The position numbers were made by a program, and so were the translations under genes. The notes under the pieces were generated by a model. That model saw nothing but the letters and a program-made list of their open reading frames with translations, was not told where the DNA came from and made no database searches. Of a stretch of DNA of 64,000 bases, positions 35,125-43,934 are shown one piece after another. Positions within the stretch are counted from its first letter, which is position 1. Every line of letters starts with the position of its first letter. The stretch is from Azospirillum halopraeferens DSM 3675 (lineage in GTDB: Bacteria > Pseudomonadota > Alphaproteobacteria > Azospirillales > Azospirillaceae). Location of the stretch: NCBI RefSeq assembly GCF_000429625.1, contig NZ_AUCF01000006.1, forward strand, positions 186,001 to 250,000, read 5' to 3'.

Positions 35125-35310
35125 GATGCGGAACTTCCGGATGGATGGCGAAGGGAGCCCCTGGTAACGGATCCCCGGTGGACCTGTCGCGCGACATCGT
35201 ACCGCAGCGCCGCGCTGCGGCGACGTGTCGCGGCTGGCGGTGGCGGCGGCCGGCGGCTATGTTCCCCCCGGTCCGGCGGGACGGTTCGGGGCAAATCAGG
35301 GGGGCGTGCG

Positions 35311-36327
35311 TTGGGTGGGGAGCTTCAGCTCGGCCTCACGGTGGTGATCGTCGCGGTGGCCGCGGGCGTGCCGCGCGTGGTCGAGGTGCGCAGCGGCTTC
35401 GAGGTGCCGGAGGCCCTGCGCGGGCGCGACCTGCCGCCGCCCCACCGCGACGCCCTGCCCGGCGCCACCTTCGAGCCCGGCCGCTTCCGCACGCTCCAGG
35501 AAGGGGTGCGCGCCGTCGCCGAGGGGCTGACCGGCGTCGGCCTGCGCTATGTGGAGCAGCTCTACACCTTCGGCGACCGCTTCCGCGACCCGCACGAGTT
35601 GTTCGGCGGGCCGCGGGCGCTCAGCGTCGGCTATCTGGCCCTGGTCCGCGACGAACCCATCGGCGGCAGCGGCGGCGCCGCGTGGCGGGACCTCTACGAT
35701 CACTTCCCGTGGGAGGACTGGCGCGAGGAACGCCCGGCCCTGATCGATTCGGTCATCGTGCCGGCGCTGGAGCGCTGGAGCGCCGCCGCCGAAGACCCCG
35801 GCACGCGCGCCCGCCGGACGGAACGCGCGCAACTCGCCTTCGCCCTCGACGGGGCGCCCTGGGACGGCGAGCGGGTGTTGCAGCGCTATGAGCTGCTGTA
35901 CGAGGCCGGGCTGGTGGTGGAGTCCCACCGCGACCGCCGGCTGGAGGCGCTGGCCGGCGTCGCCGGCGCATCGGCGCCGCGCGACATGCCCCGGGCGCTC
36001 GGCCGACCCATGGCCCGCGACGGCCGCCGCATCCTGGCGACCGCCCTGGAACGGCTGCGCGGCAAGCTGAAGTACCGCCCCATCGTCTTCGAACTGCTGC
36101 CCCCCGCCTTCACCCTGCACCGGCTCCAGCAGGTGGTGGAGGCCCTGTCGGGAACGCGCCTGCACAAGCAGAACTTCCGCCGCCTGATGATCTCCGGCGG
36201 CTTCGTCGAGCCGACCGGCGCCTTCGAAAACCAGACCGGCGGCCGCCCGGCCGAGCTGTACCGCTTCCGCCGCCAGGCCGTGCACGAACGCACCAGCACC
36301 CGCGCCATCCCCGACGCCGAAGCCTAA
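35311..36327 (+). CDS. nadQ: NAD biosynthesis regulator, NadQ/NrtR-like (Nudix-like plus winged helix)
   Basis: This 338-residue protein has an N-terminal Nudix-like part opening with the strand LTVVIVAVAAGVP and a C-terminal winged helix, FTLHRLQQVVEALSG to GGRPAELYRFRRQ, matching NrtR-type DNA-binding domains. The Nudix box itself is not intact, as expected for a sensor rather than an enzyme. Alphaproteobacterial NadQ proteins repress nadABC when NAD or a metabolite is abundant; the next genes are nadA, nadB and nadC. I chose a TTG start at 35311 after AGGGGGGCG; no ATG is available in frame nearby. The symbol is assigned by context and domain order. Confidence 0.8.
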   Translation: MGGELQLGLTVVIVAVAAGVPRVVEVRSGFEVPEALRGRDLPPPHRDALPGATFEPGRFRTLQEGVRAVAEGLTGVGLRYVEQLYTFGDRFRDPHELFGGPRALSVGYLALVRDEPIGGSGGAAWRDLYDHFPWEDWREERPALIDSVIVPALERWSAAAEDPGTRARRTERAQLAFALDGAPWDGERVLQRYELLYEAGLVVESHRDRRLEALAGVAGASAPRDMPRALGRPMARDGRRILATALERLRGKLKYRPIVFELLPPAFTLHRLQQVVEALSGTRLHKQNFRRLMISGGFVEPTGAFENQTGGRPAELYRFRRQAVHERTSTRAIPDAEA

Positions 36328-36330
36328 GGC

Positions 36331-36366
36331 ACCGTTCCGCTCTGCGGAAAGGGCCGTCGGAACGGT
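36331..36366 (+). terminator. Hairpin downstream of nadQ
   Basis: Arms ACCGTTCCG (36331-36339) and CGGAACGGT (36358-36366) enclose an 18-nt loop. The right arm touches the nadA -35 element, so the hairpin may separate nadQ and nadA transcription. Confidence 0.45.
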
Positions 36367-36393
36367 TGACATTTGCCACACCCCATTTATGCT
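36366..36393 (+). promoter_or_regulatory. Sigma-70 promoter of nadABC
   Basis: A perfect -35 TTGACA (36366-36371), a 16-bp spacer and a -10 TATGCT (36388-36393). Transcription would start near 36400, about 35 nt before the nadA ATG. The region is AT-rich for this genome. Confidence 0.7.
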
Positions 36394-36408
36394 CTTATTG
36401 AGCAATAA
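36388..36408. promoter_or_regulatory. Probable NadQ operator
   Basis: Two overlapping palindromes cover the -10 and start site: TGCTC-TTATT-GAGCA (36390-36404) and TTATTG-AG-CAATAA (36395-36408). Binding here would block RNA polymerase. The position directly between the regulator and nadA makes NadQ the natural ligand. Confidence 0.65.
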
Positions 36409-36434
36409 CGCTTCCACTCATGCGGAGCATATCC

Positions 36435-37463
36435 ATGGACAGCGCGATGCCCCGCGCGGACGCCGCCGGGCTGGCCTACACCGACGAGGTCCGGCGCGCC
36501 ACGGCGCCGGTCTACGAGCGCATGAAGCGCGTGATCCCGGAGATCGAGTGGCCGTTCCACGCGCCGCTGGTCCACGCCATCACCGCGCTGAAGCGGGAGC
36601 GCAACGCCGTCGTCCTGGCCCACAACTACCAGACGCCGGAGATCTTCCACGGCGTCTCCGATATCGTCGGCGACAGCCTGGCGCTGGCCGCCCGCGCCGC
36701 CGAGTCCGACGCCGACGTGATCGTCATGGCCGGCGTCCACTTCATGGCGGAGACGGCCAAGCTGCTGAACCCGTCGAAGACGGTGCTGATCCCCGACGCC
36801 GCCGCCGGCTGCTCCCTGGCCGAATCGATCACCGCCGCCGACGTGCGGCTGCTGCGCGAAGCCTATCCCGGCGTTCCCATCGTCGCCTACGTCAACACCT
36901 CCGCCGCGGTGAAGGCGGAGGTGGACATCTGCTGCACCTCCGGCAACGCGGTGGAAGTGGTGGAGAGCCTGGGCGTGCCGCGCGTGATCATGCTGCCCGA
37001 CGAGTACCTGGCAAAGTACGTGGCCACGCAGACCGACGTGGAGATCATCGCCTGGAAGGGCCATTGCGAGGTGCACGAGCGCTTCACCGGCGCCGAGATC
37101 GCGGAGTTCCGCAGCCGCTTCGACGATCTGGTGGTCATCGCCCACCCGGAATGCCCGCCCGACGTGCTGGCCGCCGCCGACTTCGTCGGCTCCACCGCGC
37201 GCATGATCGACATGATCGAGCGGACGCGCCCGCCGCGCGTCTTCATGGTCACCGAATGCTCCATGAGCGACAACATCGCCGCCGCCGTGCCGGAGACGGA
37301 GTTCGTGCGGCCCTGCAACCTGTGCCCGCACATGAAGCGCATCACGCTGGCCGCCATCCACCGGGCGCTGGTCACCCTGGAGCCGCGCGTGGAGATCGCG
37401 CCGGATCTGGCGGACCGCGCCCGCCTCTCGGTGGAGCGCATGCTGGCGGTGAAGCCCCGTTGA
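36435..37463 (+). CDS. nadA: Quinolinate synthase
   Basis: This 342-residue enzyme condenses iminoaspartate with dihydroxyacetone phosphate to quinolinate in NAD synthesis. The three cluster-ligand cysteines are visible: AAAGCSLAE (about residue 119), DICCTSGN (about 163), and [10 protein letters not shown] near the C-terminus. AHNYQTPEI and GDSLALA are further NadA motifs. I chose ATG 36435 because GGAG lies 7 nt upstream; ATG 36420 is an alternative. It is the first gene of nadABC. Confidence 0.96.
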   Translation: MDSAMPRADAAGLAYTDEVRRATAPVYERMKRVIPEIEWPFHAPLVHAITALKRERNAVVLAHNYQTPEIFHGVSDIVGDSLALAARAAESDADVIVMAGVHFMAETAKLLNPSKTVLIPDAAAGCSLAESITAADVRLLREAYPGVPIVAYVNTSAAVKAEVDICCTSGNAVEVVESLGVPRVIMLPDEYLAKYVATQTDVEIIAWKGHCEVHERFTGAEIAEFRSRFDDLVVIAHPECPPDVLAAADFVGSTARMIDMIERTRPPRVFMVTECSMSDNIAAAVPETEFVRPCNLCPHMKRITLAAIHRALVTLEPRVEIAPDLADRARLSVERMLAVKPR

Positions 37464-37489
37464 TCCCCACGGCCCCGGGAGGGCTTGCC

Positions 37490-39121
37490 ATGTTCACCAT
37501 GCGCGACGCCGGGGTGCTGGTGGTCGGGTCCGGCCTGGCCGGACTGACGGTCGCCCTGCACCTCGCCGACCGGCCGGGCATCGGCCCCGTCGTCCTGCTG
37601 ACCAAGACCGACGATCTGCCGGGCGGGTCCAGCCTCTACGCCCAGGGGGGCATCGCCGCGGCGCTGGCCCCGGACGACACGCCCGACGCCCACGCCGCCG
37701 ACACGGTGGCCGCCGGAGCCGGCTTCGTCGATCCGGCCATGGCCGGGCTGCTGGCCCGCGAGGGGGCGGCGCGGGTGGCCGAGCTGCTGGCCGCCGGCCT
37801 GCCCTTCGACCGCGGCGCCGACGGGCGGCCGCTGCTGGGGCGCGAGGCGGCCCATGGTGCGGCGCGCATCGTCCACGCCGGCGGCGACGCCACCGGCCGC
37901 ACGCTGGTGGAGGCGCTGGCGGCCCGGGTGCGCGCCACCCCCGCCATCGCGGTGGAGACGGGCGCCTTCGCCACCGACCTGGTGGTCCGCGCCGGCCGCG
38001 TCTGCGGCCTGCTGGCCCGCCACCGCGACGGCTGGGTGTTCCACCGCAGCCCGCGGGTGGTGCTGGCCACCGGCGGCATCGGCGCCGCCTTCGCCCGCAC
38101 CACGAACCCGGTGGAGGCGACCGGCGACGGGCTGGCTCTGGCGGCCCGCGCCGGCGCCCTGCTGGGGGACGTGGAGTTCGTGCAGTTCCACCCCACGGCG
38201 CTGGCCGCGGACACCGGCGACGGGCCGGCGCCGCTGCTGACCGAGGCGCTGCGCGGTGCCGGTGCCCGGCTGCTCGACCGTCACGGCCGCCGCTTCATGG
38301 CCGACGAGCACCCGCTGGCCGAACTGGCGCCGCGCGACGTGGTGGCCCGCGCCATCGGCCGCCGCGTCGCCGCCGGAGAGCCGGTGCTGCTCGACCTGCG
38401 CCCGGCCCTGGCGGCGAAGCCCGACGGCTTCCCCACGGTGCTCGCCCTGTGCGCCGCCGCCGGCTTCGACCCTCTGGCCGCGCCGGTGCCGGTGGCCCCC
38501 GCCGCCCATTACCACATGGGCGGCGTGTGGACCGACGCCCACGGCCGCACCTCGCTGGGCGGCCTGTGGGCCTGCGGCGAGGTGGCCTGCACCGGCGTCC
38601 ACGGCGCCAACCGGCTGGCCAGCAACTCCCTGCTGGAGACGCTGGTGTTCGGCGCCCGCGTCGCCCGTGACGCCGCCGCCTGCGACGCTCCCGCCCCGGT
38701 CCCCGTCGCCCTGCCCGAGCCGCCGGCGGTTCCCGGCGACGGGGACGGCGCGGCGATCGCCGGCATCGTCGCCGCGGCGCGCCGCAGCCTTTACGACGCG
38801 GCCGGGCTGGTGCGCGACGGCGACGGGCTGGAGCGCGGCCGCCGCCGCCTCGACCGTCTCGACGCCGAACTGGAGGCGCTGCCCGCCGGCGACGCCGGGC
38901 AAGTGGCGGTGCGCCGCTGGGGCGAGGCGCGCAACCTGCTGCTTGCCGCCCGCCTGGTGGTCCACGCGGCCGCCCTGCGGCGCGAGAGCCGCGGCGCCCA
39001 TAGCCGCAGCGATTACCCGGCCACGGACCCCGCGGCCGTCCGCCACTTCTTCACCCTCGACGCGCTGGCCGGGGAGCCGGCCGGGCGCGCGACCGGAGAC
39101 GCCGCATGCTTCAGCCTTTGA
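37490..39121 (+). CDS. nadB: L-aspartate oxidase
   Basis: This 543-residue flavoenzyme oxidises aspartate to iminoaspartate for NadA. The FAD loop VVGSGLAGL lies near residues 11-19, and SSLYAQGGIAAA, EFVQFHPTA and HGANRLASNSLLE are typical NadB blocks. GGGAGGGC precedes ATG 37490; a second in-frame ATG is at 37499. It has a helical C-terminal domain with the RESRGAHSRSDYP motif of the family. The end overlaps nadC by 16 bp. Confidence 0.96.
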   Translation: MFTMRDAGVLVVGSGLAGLTVALHLADRPGIGPVVLLTKTDDLPGGSSLYAQGGIAAALAPDDTPDAHAADTVAAGAGFVDPAMAGLLAREGAARVAELLAAGLPFDRGADGRPLLGREAAHGAARIVHAGGDATGRTLVEALAARVRATPAIAVETGAFATDLVVRAGRVCGLLARHRDGWVFHRSPRVVLATGGIGAAFARTTNPVEATGDGLALAARAGALLGDVEFVQFHPTALAADTGDGPAPLLTEALRGAGARLLDRHGRRFMADEHPLAELAPRDVVARAIGRRVAAGEPVLLDLRPALAAKPDGFPTVLALCAAAGFDPLAAPVPVAPAAHYHMGGVWTDAHGRTSLGGLWACGEVACTGVHGANRLASNSLLETLVFGARVARDAAACDAPAPVPVALPEPPAVPGDGDGAAIAGIVAAARRSLYDAAGLVRDGDGLERGRRRLDRLDAELEALPAGDAGQVAVRRWGEARNLLLAARLVVHAAALRRESRGAHSRSDYPATDPAAVRHFFTLDALAGEPAGRATGDAACFSL

Positions 39122-39939
39122 TGTACGAGTCCATCGTCCGCGCCACGCTGCTGGAGGATCTGGGCCGCGCCGGCGACGTGACCACGGACTCCATCGTCCC
39201 GGCCGGCGCGGTGGCGACCGCCCGCCTGTCGGCCCGCAAGGACGGCCGGGTGGCCGGGCTGGAGGTGGCCCTGTCCGCCTTCCGCCTGCTCGACCCCGCC
39301 ATGGAAGCGGTGGTGGAGCACGGCGACGGCGCCGACGTTCCGGCCGGCGGCTGCATCGCCACCCTGCGCGGCAGCGCCCGGGCCCTGCTGACGGCGGAGC
39401 GCACGGCGCTGAACCTCATGGGCCGCATGGCGGGCATTGCCACGGCGACGCGCACCCTGGTGCGCGCCGTCGACGGGACGCGGGCGCGCATCGTCTGCAC
39501 CCGCAAGACCACGCCCGGCCTGCGGGTGCTGGAGAAGGCGGCGGTGCGCCTGGGCGGCGGGTCCAACCACCGCTTCGGCCTGGACGACGCGGTGCTGATC
39601 AAGGACAACCACATCGCCATCGCCGGCGGTATCCGCCCGGCGGTGGAGCGCGCCCGCGCCGCCATCGGCCACATGGTCAAGGTGGAGGTGGAGGTGGACA
39701 CGCTGGACCAGCTTCGCGAACTGCTGGAGCTGCCGGTGGACGCCGTGCTGCTCGACAACATGGACCCGGACACCCTGCGCCGGGCGGTGGAACTGGTGGA
39801 CGGCCGCCTGCTGACCGAGGCGTCGGGCACGGTGACCCTGGCCACCGTCCGCCCCATCGCCGAGGCGGGCGTCGACATGATCTCCTGCGGCTGGCTCACC
39901 CACAGCGCGCCGACCCTGGACATCGGGTTGGACATGTAG
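39106..39939 (+). CDS. nadC: Nicotinate-nucleotide pyrophosphorylase (quinolinate phosphoribosyltransferase)
   Basis: This 277-residue enzyme converts quinolinate and PRPP to nicotinate mononucleotide. Motifs: [13 protein letters not shown] near residue 44, [16 protein letters not shown] (about 98-113), TRKTTPGLR (about 131), [20 protein letters not shown] (about 149-168), and EVEVD. It overlaps nadB by 16 bp, so nadABC is a coupled operon that makes NAD from aspartate. Confidence 0.97.
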   Translation: MLQPLMYESIVRATLLEDLGRAGDVTTDSIVPAGAVATARLSARKDGRVAGLEVALSAFRLLDPAMEAVVEHGDGADVPAGGCIATLRGSARALLTAERTALNLMGRMAGIATATRTLVRAVDGTRARIVCTRKTTPGLRVLEKAAVRLGGGSNHRFGLDDAVLIKDNHIAIAGGIRPAVERARAAIGHMVKVEVEVDTLDQLRELLELPVDAVLLDNMDPDTLRRAVELVDGRLLTEASGTVTLATVRPIAEAGVDMISCGWLTHSAPTLDIGLDM

Positions 39940-39986
39940 CGCACCGCCCACCATGTCCCGTCTCCCGGGCGGAAGGGAGGCGGCGG

Positions 39987-40238
39987 ATGCGGTGGGTCTA
40001 CGTGTTCCTGGCGGTGAGCACCGCGCTGACCGGCGTGGCGCTGGCATCCCTGTGGATGCTGGAGGGCGACGGCTTCGGTCTCGGTCTGCACGGGGTGCTG
40101 GCGCTGGTGCTGGGGATCGTGCTGACGGCCGCGCTCGCCGTCGGCCTGATGGCGCTGATGTTCCACAGCGCCCGCAGCGGCCATGACGACACCGCCGCCG
40201 CCCCGCCCCCGGAGGAGCGAGGCGATGAGCGGCGGTGA
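39987..40238 (+). CDS. Small two-helix membrane protein downstream of nadC
   Basis: This 83-residue protein has two hydrophobic segments (about residues 4-24 and 35-58) and an acidic/basic soluble tail ending EERGDERR. GGAAGGGAGG precedes ATG 39987. I do not recognise a family. It is 47 bp downstream of nadC and probably co-transcribed, with a hairpin following its stop. A link to NAD metabolism is not supported beyond position. Confidence 0.65.
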   Translation: MRWVYVFLAVSTALTGVALASLWMLEGDGFGLGLHGVLALVLGIVLTAALAVGLMALMFHSARSGHDDTAAAPPPEERGDERR

Positions 40239-40254
40239 CAGGTGCCGGTCATAC

Positions 40255-40277
40255 GCGGTCAGGAAAATCCTGACCGC
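40255..40277 (+). terminator. Hairpin terminator after the nad operon
   Basis: Perfect arms GCGGTCAGGA (40255-40264) and TCCTGACCGC (40268-40277) with loop AAA, 17 nt after the stop of the small membrane protein gene. No strong U tract follows. Confidence 0.6.
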
Positions 40278-40334
40278 TGCGTTCAAACGCCACGCAGGCT
40301 TCGGCCCTATCGGGCCGCGGCCGCCGTCGCGGCC

Positions 40335-40375
40335 GATACCGGGTTCGGACGTCAGGACTTACCGAACCCGGTATC
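40335..40375 (-). terminator. Hairpin overlapping the ccoG stop codon
   Basis: Perfect 14-bp arms GATACCGGGTTCGG (40335-40348) and CCGAACCCGGTATC (40362-40375) enclose 13 nt. The ccoG TGA stop (40374-40376) is part of the stem. A smaller hairpin CGGCCC-TATC-GGGCCG lies at 40302-40317, so convergent transcripts meet at a cluster of at least three stems. Confidence 0.6.
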
Positions 40376-41918
40376 AGGGCGCCATGAACACGCTGGGGTG
40401 CGATCCCACCTCACCGGTGGCCAGGTCCTCCACCGCGAAGGTCACGTCGGTGGAGCCACTCGCCGCCGTGCCCGGCGGCACGCGCACGAAGACGCGGTAG
40501 GTCGCCACGGAGTCCGCGTCGGCCGGGGCGATCAGGGCGGCACCGCCCTGCATGCCCGGCACCGCCGCCGACAGCTCCGCCGCCTCCAGCCCCTCCACCG
40601 TCAGGCGGTACTCCCGGGGCTGGTGGGTCTTGTTGAGAATCTTCAGCGTGTACGCGTTCTGCACGTCGCCCGTGGACATCACCACGTACAGGGGTGCCCG
40701 GTCGCGCAGCACGTTGACCTCCACCGAGGGGCGCAACGCCAGGGCGATCACCATCAAACCGGCCACCGTCACCATGATCAGCGAATAGATGATGGTGCGC
40801 GGCCGCAGGATGCGCACCGGCGCCGCGTCGCCGCGGGCCCGCGCCACCTGGTTGGTTTGGGTGTCGAAGCGGATGAGGTTGCCGGGAAGGCCGACCTGGC
40901 GCATCACCTCGTTGCAGGCGTCCACGCACAGGCCGCAGCCGATGCAGGAGATCTGCTGGCCCTTGCGGATGTCGGTGCCGGTCGGGCAGACGTGGACGCA
41001 CAGCTTGCAGTCGATGCAGTCGCCCCAGCCCTGCGCCCGCCGCTCCTCCGCGGTCTGCGACTTGTGCAGGGGGTGGCGGTTCTCGCCGCGCCAGTCCTCG
41101 TAGGTGACGACGAAGCTGTCCTCGTCCAGCATGGCCGACTGGTAGCTGCGCCACGGGCAGACGTAGATGCAGATCTGCTCGCGCGCCCACCCCGCGAAGA
41201 AATAGGTGGTCGCGGTGAACAGGCCGGCGAAGGCCACCACCCGCCACGACACCTCCGCCGTCACGATCTCGTGCAGCAGCGTCGGCGCGTCGTTGAAGTA
41301 GAAGATCCAGGCGCCGCCGGTGACCAGGGCGATGGCCAGCCAGGCCGCGTGCTTGGCGACCTTCTTCAGCGCCTTGGCGGCGGTCCAGGGGGCCTTGTCC
41401 AGGCGGATGCGCTCCGACCGGTTGCCCTCGATCCTGCGCTCCACCCACATGTACAGGTCGGTCCACACCGTCTGCGGGCAGGCGTAGCCGCACCACACGC
41501 GTCCGAACAGGGTGGTGGCCAGGAAGATCGCGAAGGCGCCGATGATCAGCAGGCCCGTCAGGAAATAGACCTCCTGCGGCCAGATCTCGATGGTGAAGAA
41601 GTAGGCGCGGCGGCCGACCATGTCGACCAGCACGGCCTGGTCGGGAATGCCGGGACCGCGGTCCCAGCGCAGCCAGGGGGTGACGTAGTAGACGGCCAGC
41701 AGCAGGCCCAGAACGGCCCATTTCAGGCGGCGGAAGACGCCGCGGACGTCGGCGGGGTAGACCTTGGGCCGGTTGACGTACCAGTGCCGCCCCGGCTCCT
41801 CGCCGCCGGCGTCGGAGCCGCGGGAGCCGCCGGGGCGCGCCGGCGCCGGGTGGGCGGGCGGTGCGGGTGTGACCGCGCGAGGGGAAACGGGGTTGGGGGT
41901 GTGGGTCGTCAGGGACAT
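40374..41918 (-). CDS. ccoG: Cytochrome c oxidase accessory protein CcoG (FixG/RdxA)
   Basis: This 514-residue membrane protein has about five transmembrane helices and two [4Fe-4S] ferredoxin motifs, CIDCKLCVHVCPTGTDIRKG and CIGCGLCVDAC (about residues 275-315). Additional membrane-side cysteines appear in VWCGYACPQTVWTD and ICIYVCPWRS. The C-terminal ~115 residues form an FixG Ig-like domain. CcoG reduces Cu(II) during cbb3 oxidase assembly. The usual partners ccoNOPQ and ccoHIS are not in the window, so it is an orphan here. The first ~45 residues are Pro-rich. Confidence 0.95.
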   Translation of the reverse strand: MSLTTHTPNPVSPRAVTPAPPAHPAPARPGGSRGSDAGGEEPGRHWYVNRPKVYPADVRGVFRRLKWAVLGLLLAVYYVTPWLRWDRGPGIPDQAVLVDMVGRRAYFFTIEIWPQEVYFLTGLLIIGAFAIFLATTLFGRVWCGYACPQTVWTDLYMWVERRIEGNRSERIRLDKAPWTAAKALKKVAKHAAWLAIALVTGGAWIFYFNDAPTLLHEIVTAEVSWRVVAFAGLFTATTYFFAGWAREQICIYVCPWRSYQSAMLDEDSFVVTYEDWRGENRHPLHKSQTAEERRAQGWGDCIDCKLCVHVCPTGTDIRKGQQISCIGCGLCVDACNEVMRQVGLPGNLIRFDTQTNQVARARGDAAPVRILRPRTIIYSLIMVTVAGLMVIALALRPSVEVNVLRDRAPLYVVMSTGDVQNAYTLKILNKTHQPREYRLTVEGLEAAELSAAVPGMQGGAALIAPADADSVATYRVFVRVPPGTAASGSTDVTFAVEDLATGEVGSHPSVFMAP

Positions 41919-42014
41919 GGCTGCCTCGTGCCTTCGCGGCTCGAATCACCCGGTGGATGCGTGTCCCTTTTCCCATACGGCGTTCGTGAAACCGGCGCAC
42001 TGCGGTTGGTCAAT

Positions 42015-42033
42015 GGCGGCCGCAGAGGCCGCC
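42015..42033 (-). terminator. Hairpin after the HD-domain gene
   Basis: Arms GGCGGCC (42015-42021) and GGCCGCC (42027-42033), loop GCAGA, 17 nt past the stop of the HD hydrolase gene. Confidence 0.45.
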
Positions 42034-42049
42034 GCGGCACGGTGCCGCA

Positions 42050-42586
42050 TCAGCCGCCGCGCAGGTCCTCCAGCCCCCGGCGGTGGGCCTCGTCGAACTG
42101 CGCCTCCAGGATCTCGCTGGTGCCGCGCAGCCCCTCGACGACGGCGGCGGCCCATTCGAAGTACTCGATCTTGCGGGCCTGGCTCCAGTTGGCCGGCGGG
42201 CTCACCGCCATGGAGCGCAGGTTGCTGATCTTGTCCGCCAGCTTCACCAGCTTGGCCGGGCGCGACACCCGCGGGGCATGATCGATCTGGCGCTGCTTGC
42301 GCTCGCCCTTGGGCAGGCGCTTGTCGTCGGTGACCTCGACGACAATGGCGGCGATGGCGGGGCCGAAGCTCTCCTCGATCTCTTCGCGGGTGGCGTCGGT
42401 GTCCTCCAGCGTGTCGTGGAGCAGGGCGGCGATGACCGCGTCCGGCTCATCACCGCCGGTCGCCTCGGCGACCAGGCGCGCCACCTCCGCGAGATGGTTC
42501 ACGTAGGGCTCGGCCCGCAGCCCCTTGCGGCGCTGGTCGATGTGCTTGTGCGCCGCGAAATCCAGGGCGCGGGTAAACTCGATCAA
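42050..42586 (-). CDS. HD-domain hydrolase, Mesh1/SpoT-hydrolase-like
   Basis: This is about 178 residues. The metal motifs are those of RelA/SpoT-type hydrolase domains: NHLAEVARLV (His ligand), AALLHDTLEDTD (HD and ED), and KLVKLADKISNLR. It has no synthetase or regulatory domain, and its length is that of Mesh1-like small alarmone hydrolases. A role in (p)ppGpp or related nucleotide hydrolysis is likely but not proven. The start is uncertain: no ATG is in frame near the domain. I chose TTG 42584-42586; GGAGGAG lies 12 nt upstream, and another TTG closer to it is possible. Confidence 0.75.
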   Translation of the reverse strand: MIEFTRALDFAAHKHIDQRRKGLRAEPYVNHLAEVARLVAEATGGDEPDAVIAALLHDTLEDTDATREEIEESFGPAIAAIVVEVTDDKRLPKGERKQRQIDHAPRVSRPAKLVKLADKISNLRSMAVSPPANWSQARKIEYFEWAAAVVEGLRGTSEILEAQFDEAHRRGLEDLRGG

Positions 42587-42677
42587 TGCGTTCAACAACT
42601 CCTCCGTCGATCGCCCCTCTGCGGGCCGGGTTGGCCGCGGCCGGCCCCGGTGGACAACGCCATACGGTGAACATACG

Positions 42678-43934
42678 ATGGCCGCGGCGCTCCGCCACCC
42701 CGGAGCCGCCGTCCCGACCGCAGAGATGGGCCCGCACCGCCCCATGTTCACCACCTTCTTCTTCGAGCTGCGCCAGGCCGGCGTGCCCGTCTCGCTCAAG
42801 GAATACCTGATGCTGATGGAGGCCATGAAGCGTGGCCTGGCGGCGTACCGGGTGGAGGACTTCTATTACCTGTCGCGGTCCTGCCTGGTGAAGGACGAGC
42901 GCAACCTCGACCGCTTCGATCGGGTCTTCGGCCGGGTGTTCAAGGGGCTTGCCGGCAGCCCCGAAGCGGGCGAGGAGATCCCCGTCGTCGACCTGCCCGA
43001 GGAGTGGCTGCGCAAGCTGGCCGAGCGCGTCCTGACCGAGGAGGAAAAGGCGCAGGTCGCGGCCATGGGCGGCTGGAAGGCGCTGATGGAGACGCTGGCG
43101 CGGCGCCTGGCCGAACAGAAGGGGCGCCACCAGGGCGGCTCCAAATGGATCGGCACCGCCGGCACCTCTCCCTTCGGCGCTTACGGTTACAACCCCGAGG
43201 GCGTGCGCATCGGCCAGGCGGAGTCCCGTCACCGCCGCGCCGTCAAGGTCTGGGACCAGCGGGAGTTCCGCAACCTCGACGACACGGTGGAACTGGGCAC
43301 CCGCAACATCAAGGTGGCGCTGCGCCGCCTGCGCCGCTTCGCCCGCCAGGGTGCGGCCAGCGAACTGGACCTGCCCGGCACCATCCGCGCCACCGCGCAG
43401 AACGCCGGCTGGCTGGACCTGAAGATGGTGCCGGAGCGGCACAACGCCGTGAAGGTGCTGCTGTTCCTCGACATCGGCGGCTCCATGGACGACCACGTGC
43501 GCCTGTGCGAGGAGCTGTTCTCCGCCGTCCGCAGCGAGTTCAAGCACCTGGAGCACTATTACTTCCACAACTGCGTCTATGAAGCCGTCTGGCGCGACAA
43601 CCGCCGTCGCCATGCGGAGCGCATCTCCACCCTGGACGTGCTGCACACCTACCCCGCCGATTACAAGCTGGTCTTCGTCGGCGACGCGGCCATGAGCCCC
43701 TACGAGATCGTCTACGCCGGCGGCAGCGTCGAGCACTGGAACGAGGAGCCCGGCCAGGTGTGGCTGCAACGCCTGCTGGACGTCTATTCCAGGGCGGTGT
43801 GGCTGAACCCCGTGCCGGACTCCCGCTGGGGCTACACGGAAAGCACCCGCATCCTGCAACGGCTGATGGACGGCCGCATGTATCCCCTGACGCTCGACGG
43901 GCTGGACCGCGCGACGCGGGAACTGATGCGCTAG
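42678..43934 (+). CDS. VWA-domain protein (CoxE-like)
   Basis: This protein is about 418 residues. The N-terminal half is helical and starts FFFELRQAGVPVSLKEYLML, the standard opening of this CoxE-like family. The C-terminal von Willebrand A domain has a MIDAS-like DIGGSMDDH near residue 265. The usual DxSGS serine is replaced by Gly, which is typical for this subfamily. A related AAA+ MoxR ATPase usually sits next to such genes, but none is here. ATG 42678 follows GGTGA; a later ATG at 42726 is possible. It is divergent from the HD hydrolase gene. Confidence 0.82.
   Translation: MAAALRHPGAAVPTAEMGPHRPMFTTFFFELRQAGVPVSLKEYLMLMEAMKRGLAAYRVEDFYYLSRSCLVKDERNLDRFDRVFGRVFKGLAGSPEAGEEIPVVDLPEEWLRKLAERVLTEEEKAQVAAMGGWKALMETLARRLAEQKGRHQGGSKWIGTAGTSPFGAYGYNPEGVRIGQAESRHRRAVKVWDQREFRNLDDTVELGTRNIKVALRRLRRFARQGAASELDLPGTIRATAQNAGWLDLKMVPERHNAVKVLLFLDIGGSMDDHVRLCEELFSAVRSEFKHLEHYYFHNCVYEAVWRDNRRRHAERISTLDVLHTYPADYKLVFVGDAAMSPYEIVYAGGSVEHWNEEPGQVWLQRLLDVYSRAVWLNPVPDSRWGYTESTRILQRLMDGRMYPLTLDGLDRATRELMR

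Noticed and set aside
41935-41960. GGCTCGAATCACC resembling a tRNA T-loop
   Set aside because: No acceptor, D or anticodon stem could be built around it. I found no tRNA or rRNA in the window.
40242-42281. A 679-residue plus-strand frame across ccoG and the HD gene
   Set aside because: It crosses two well supported minus-strand genes and their terminators and has antisense-type composition.
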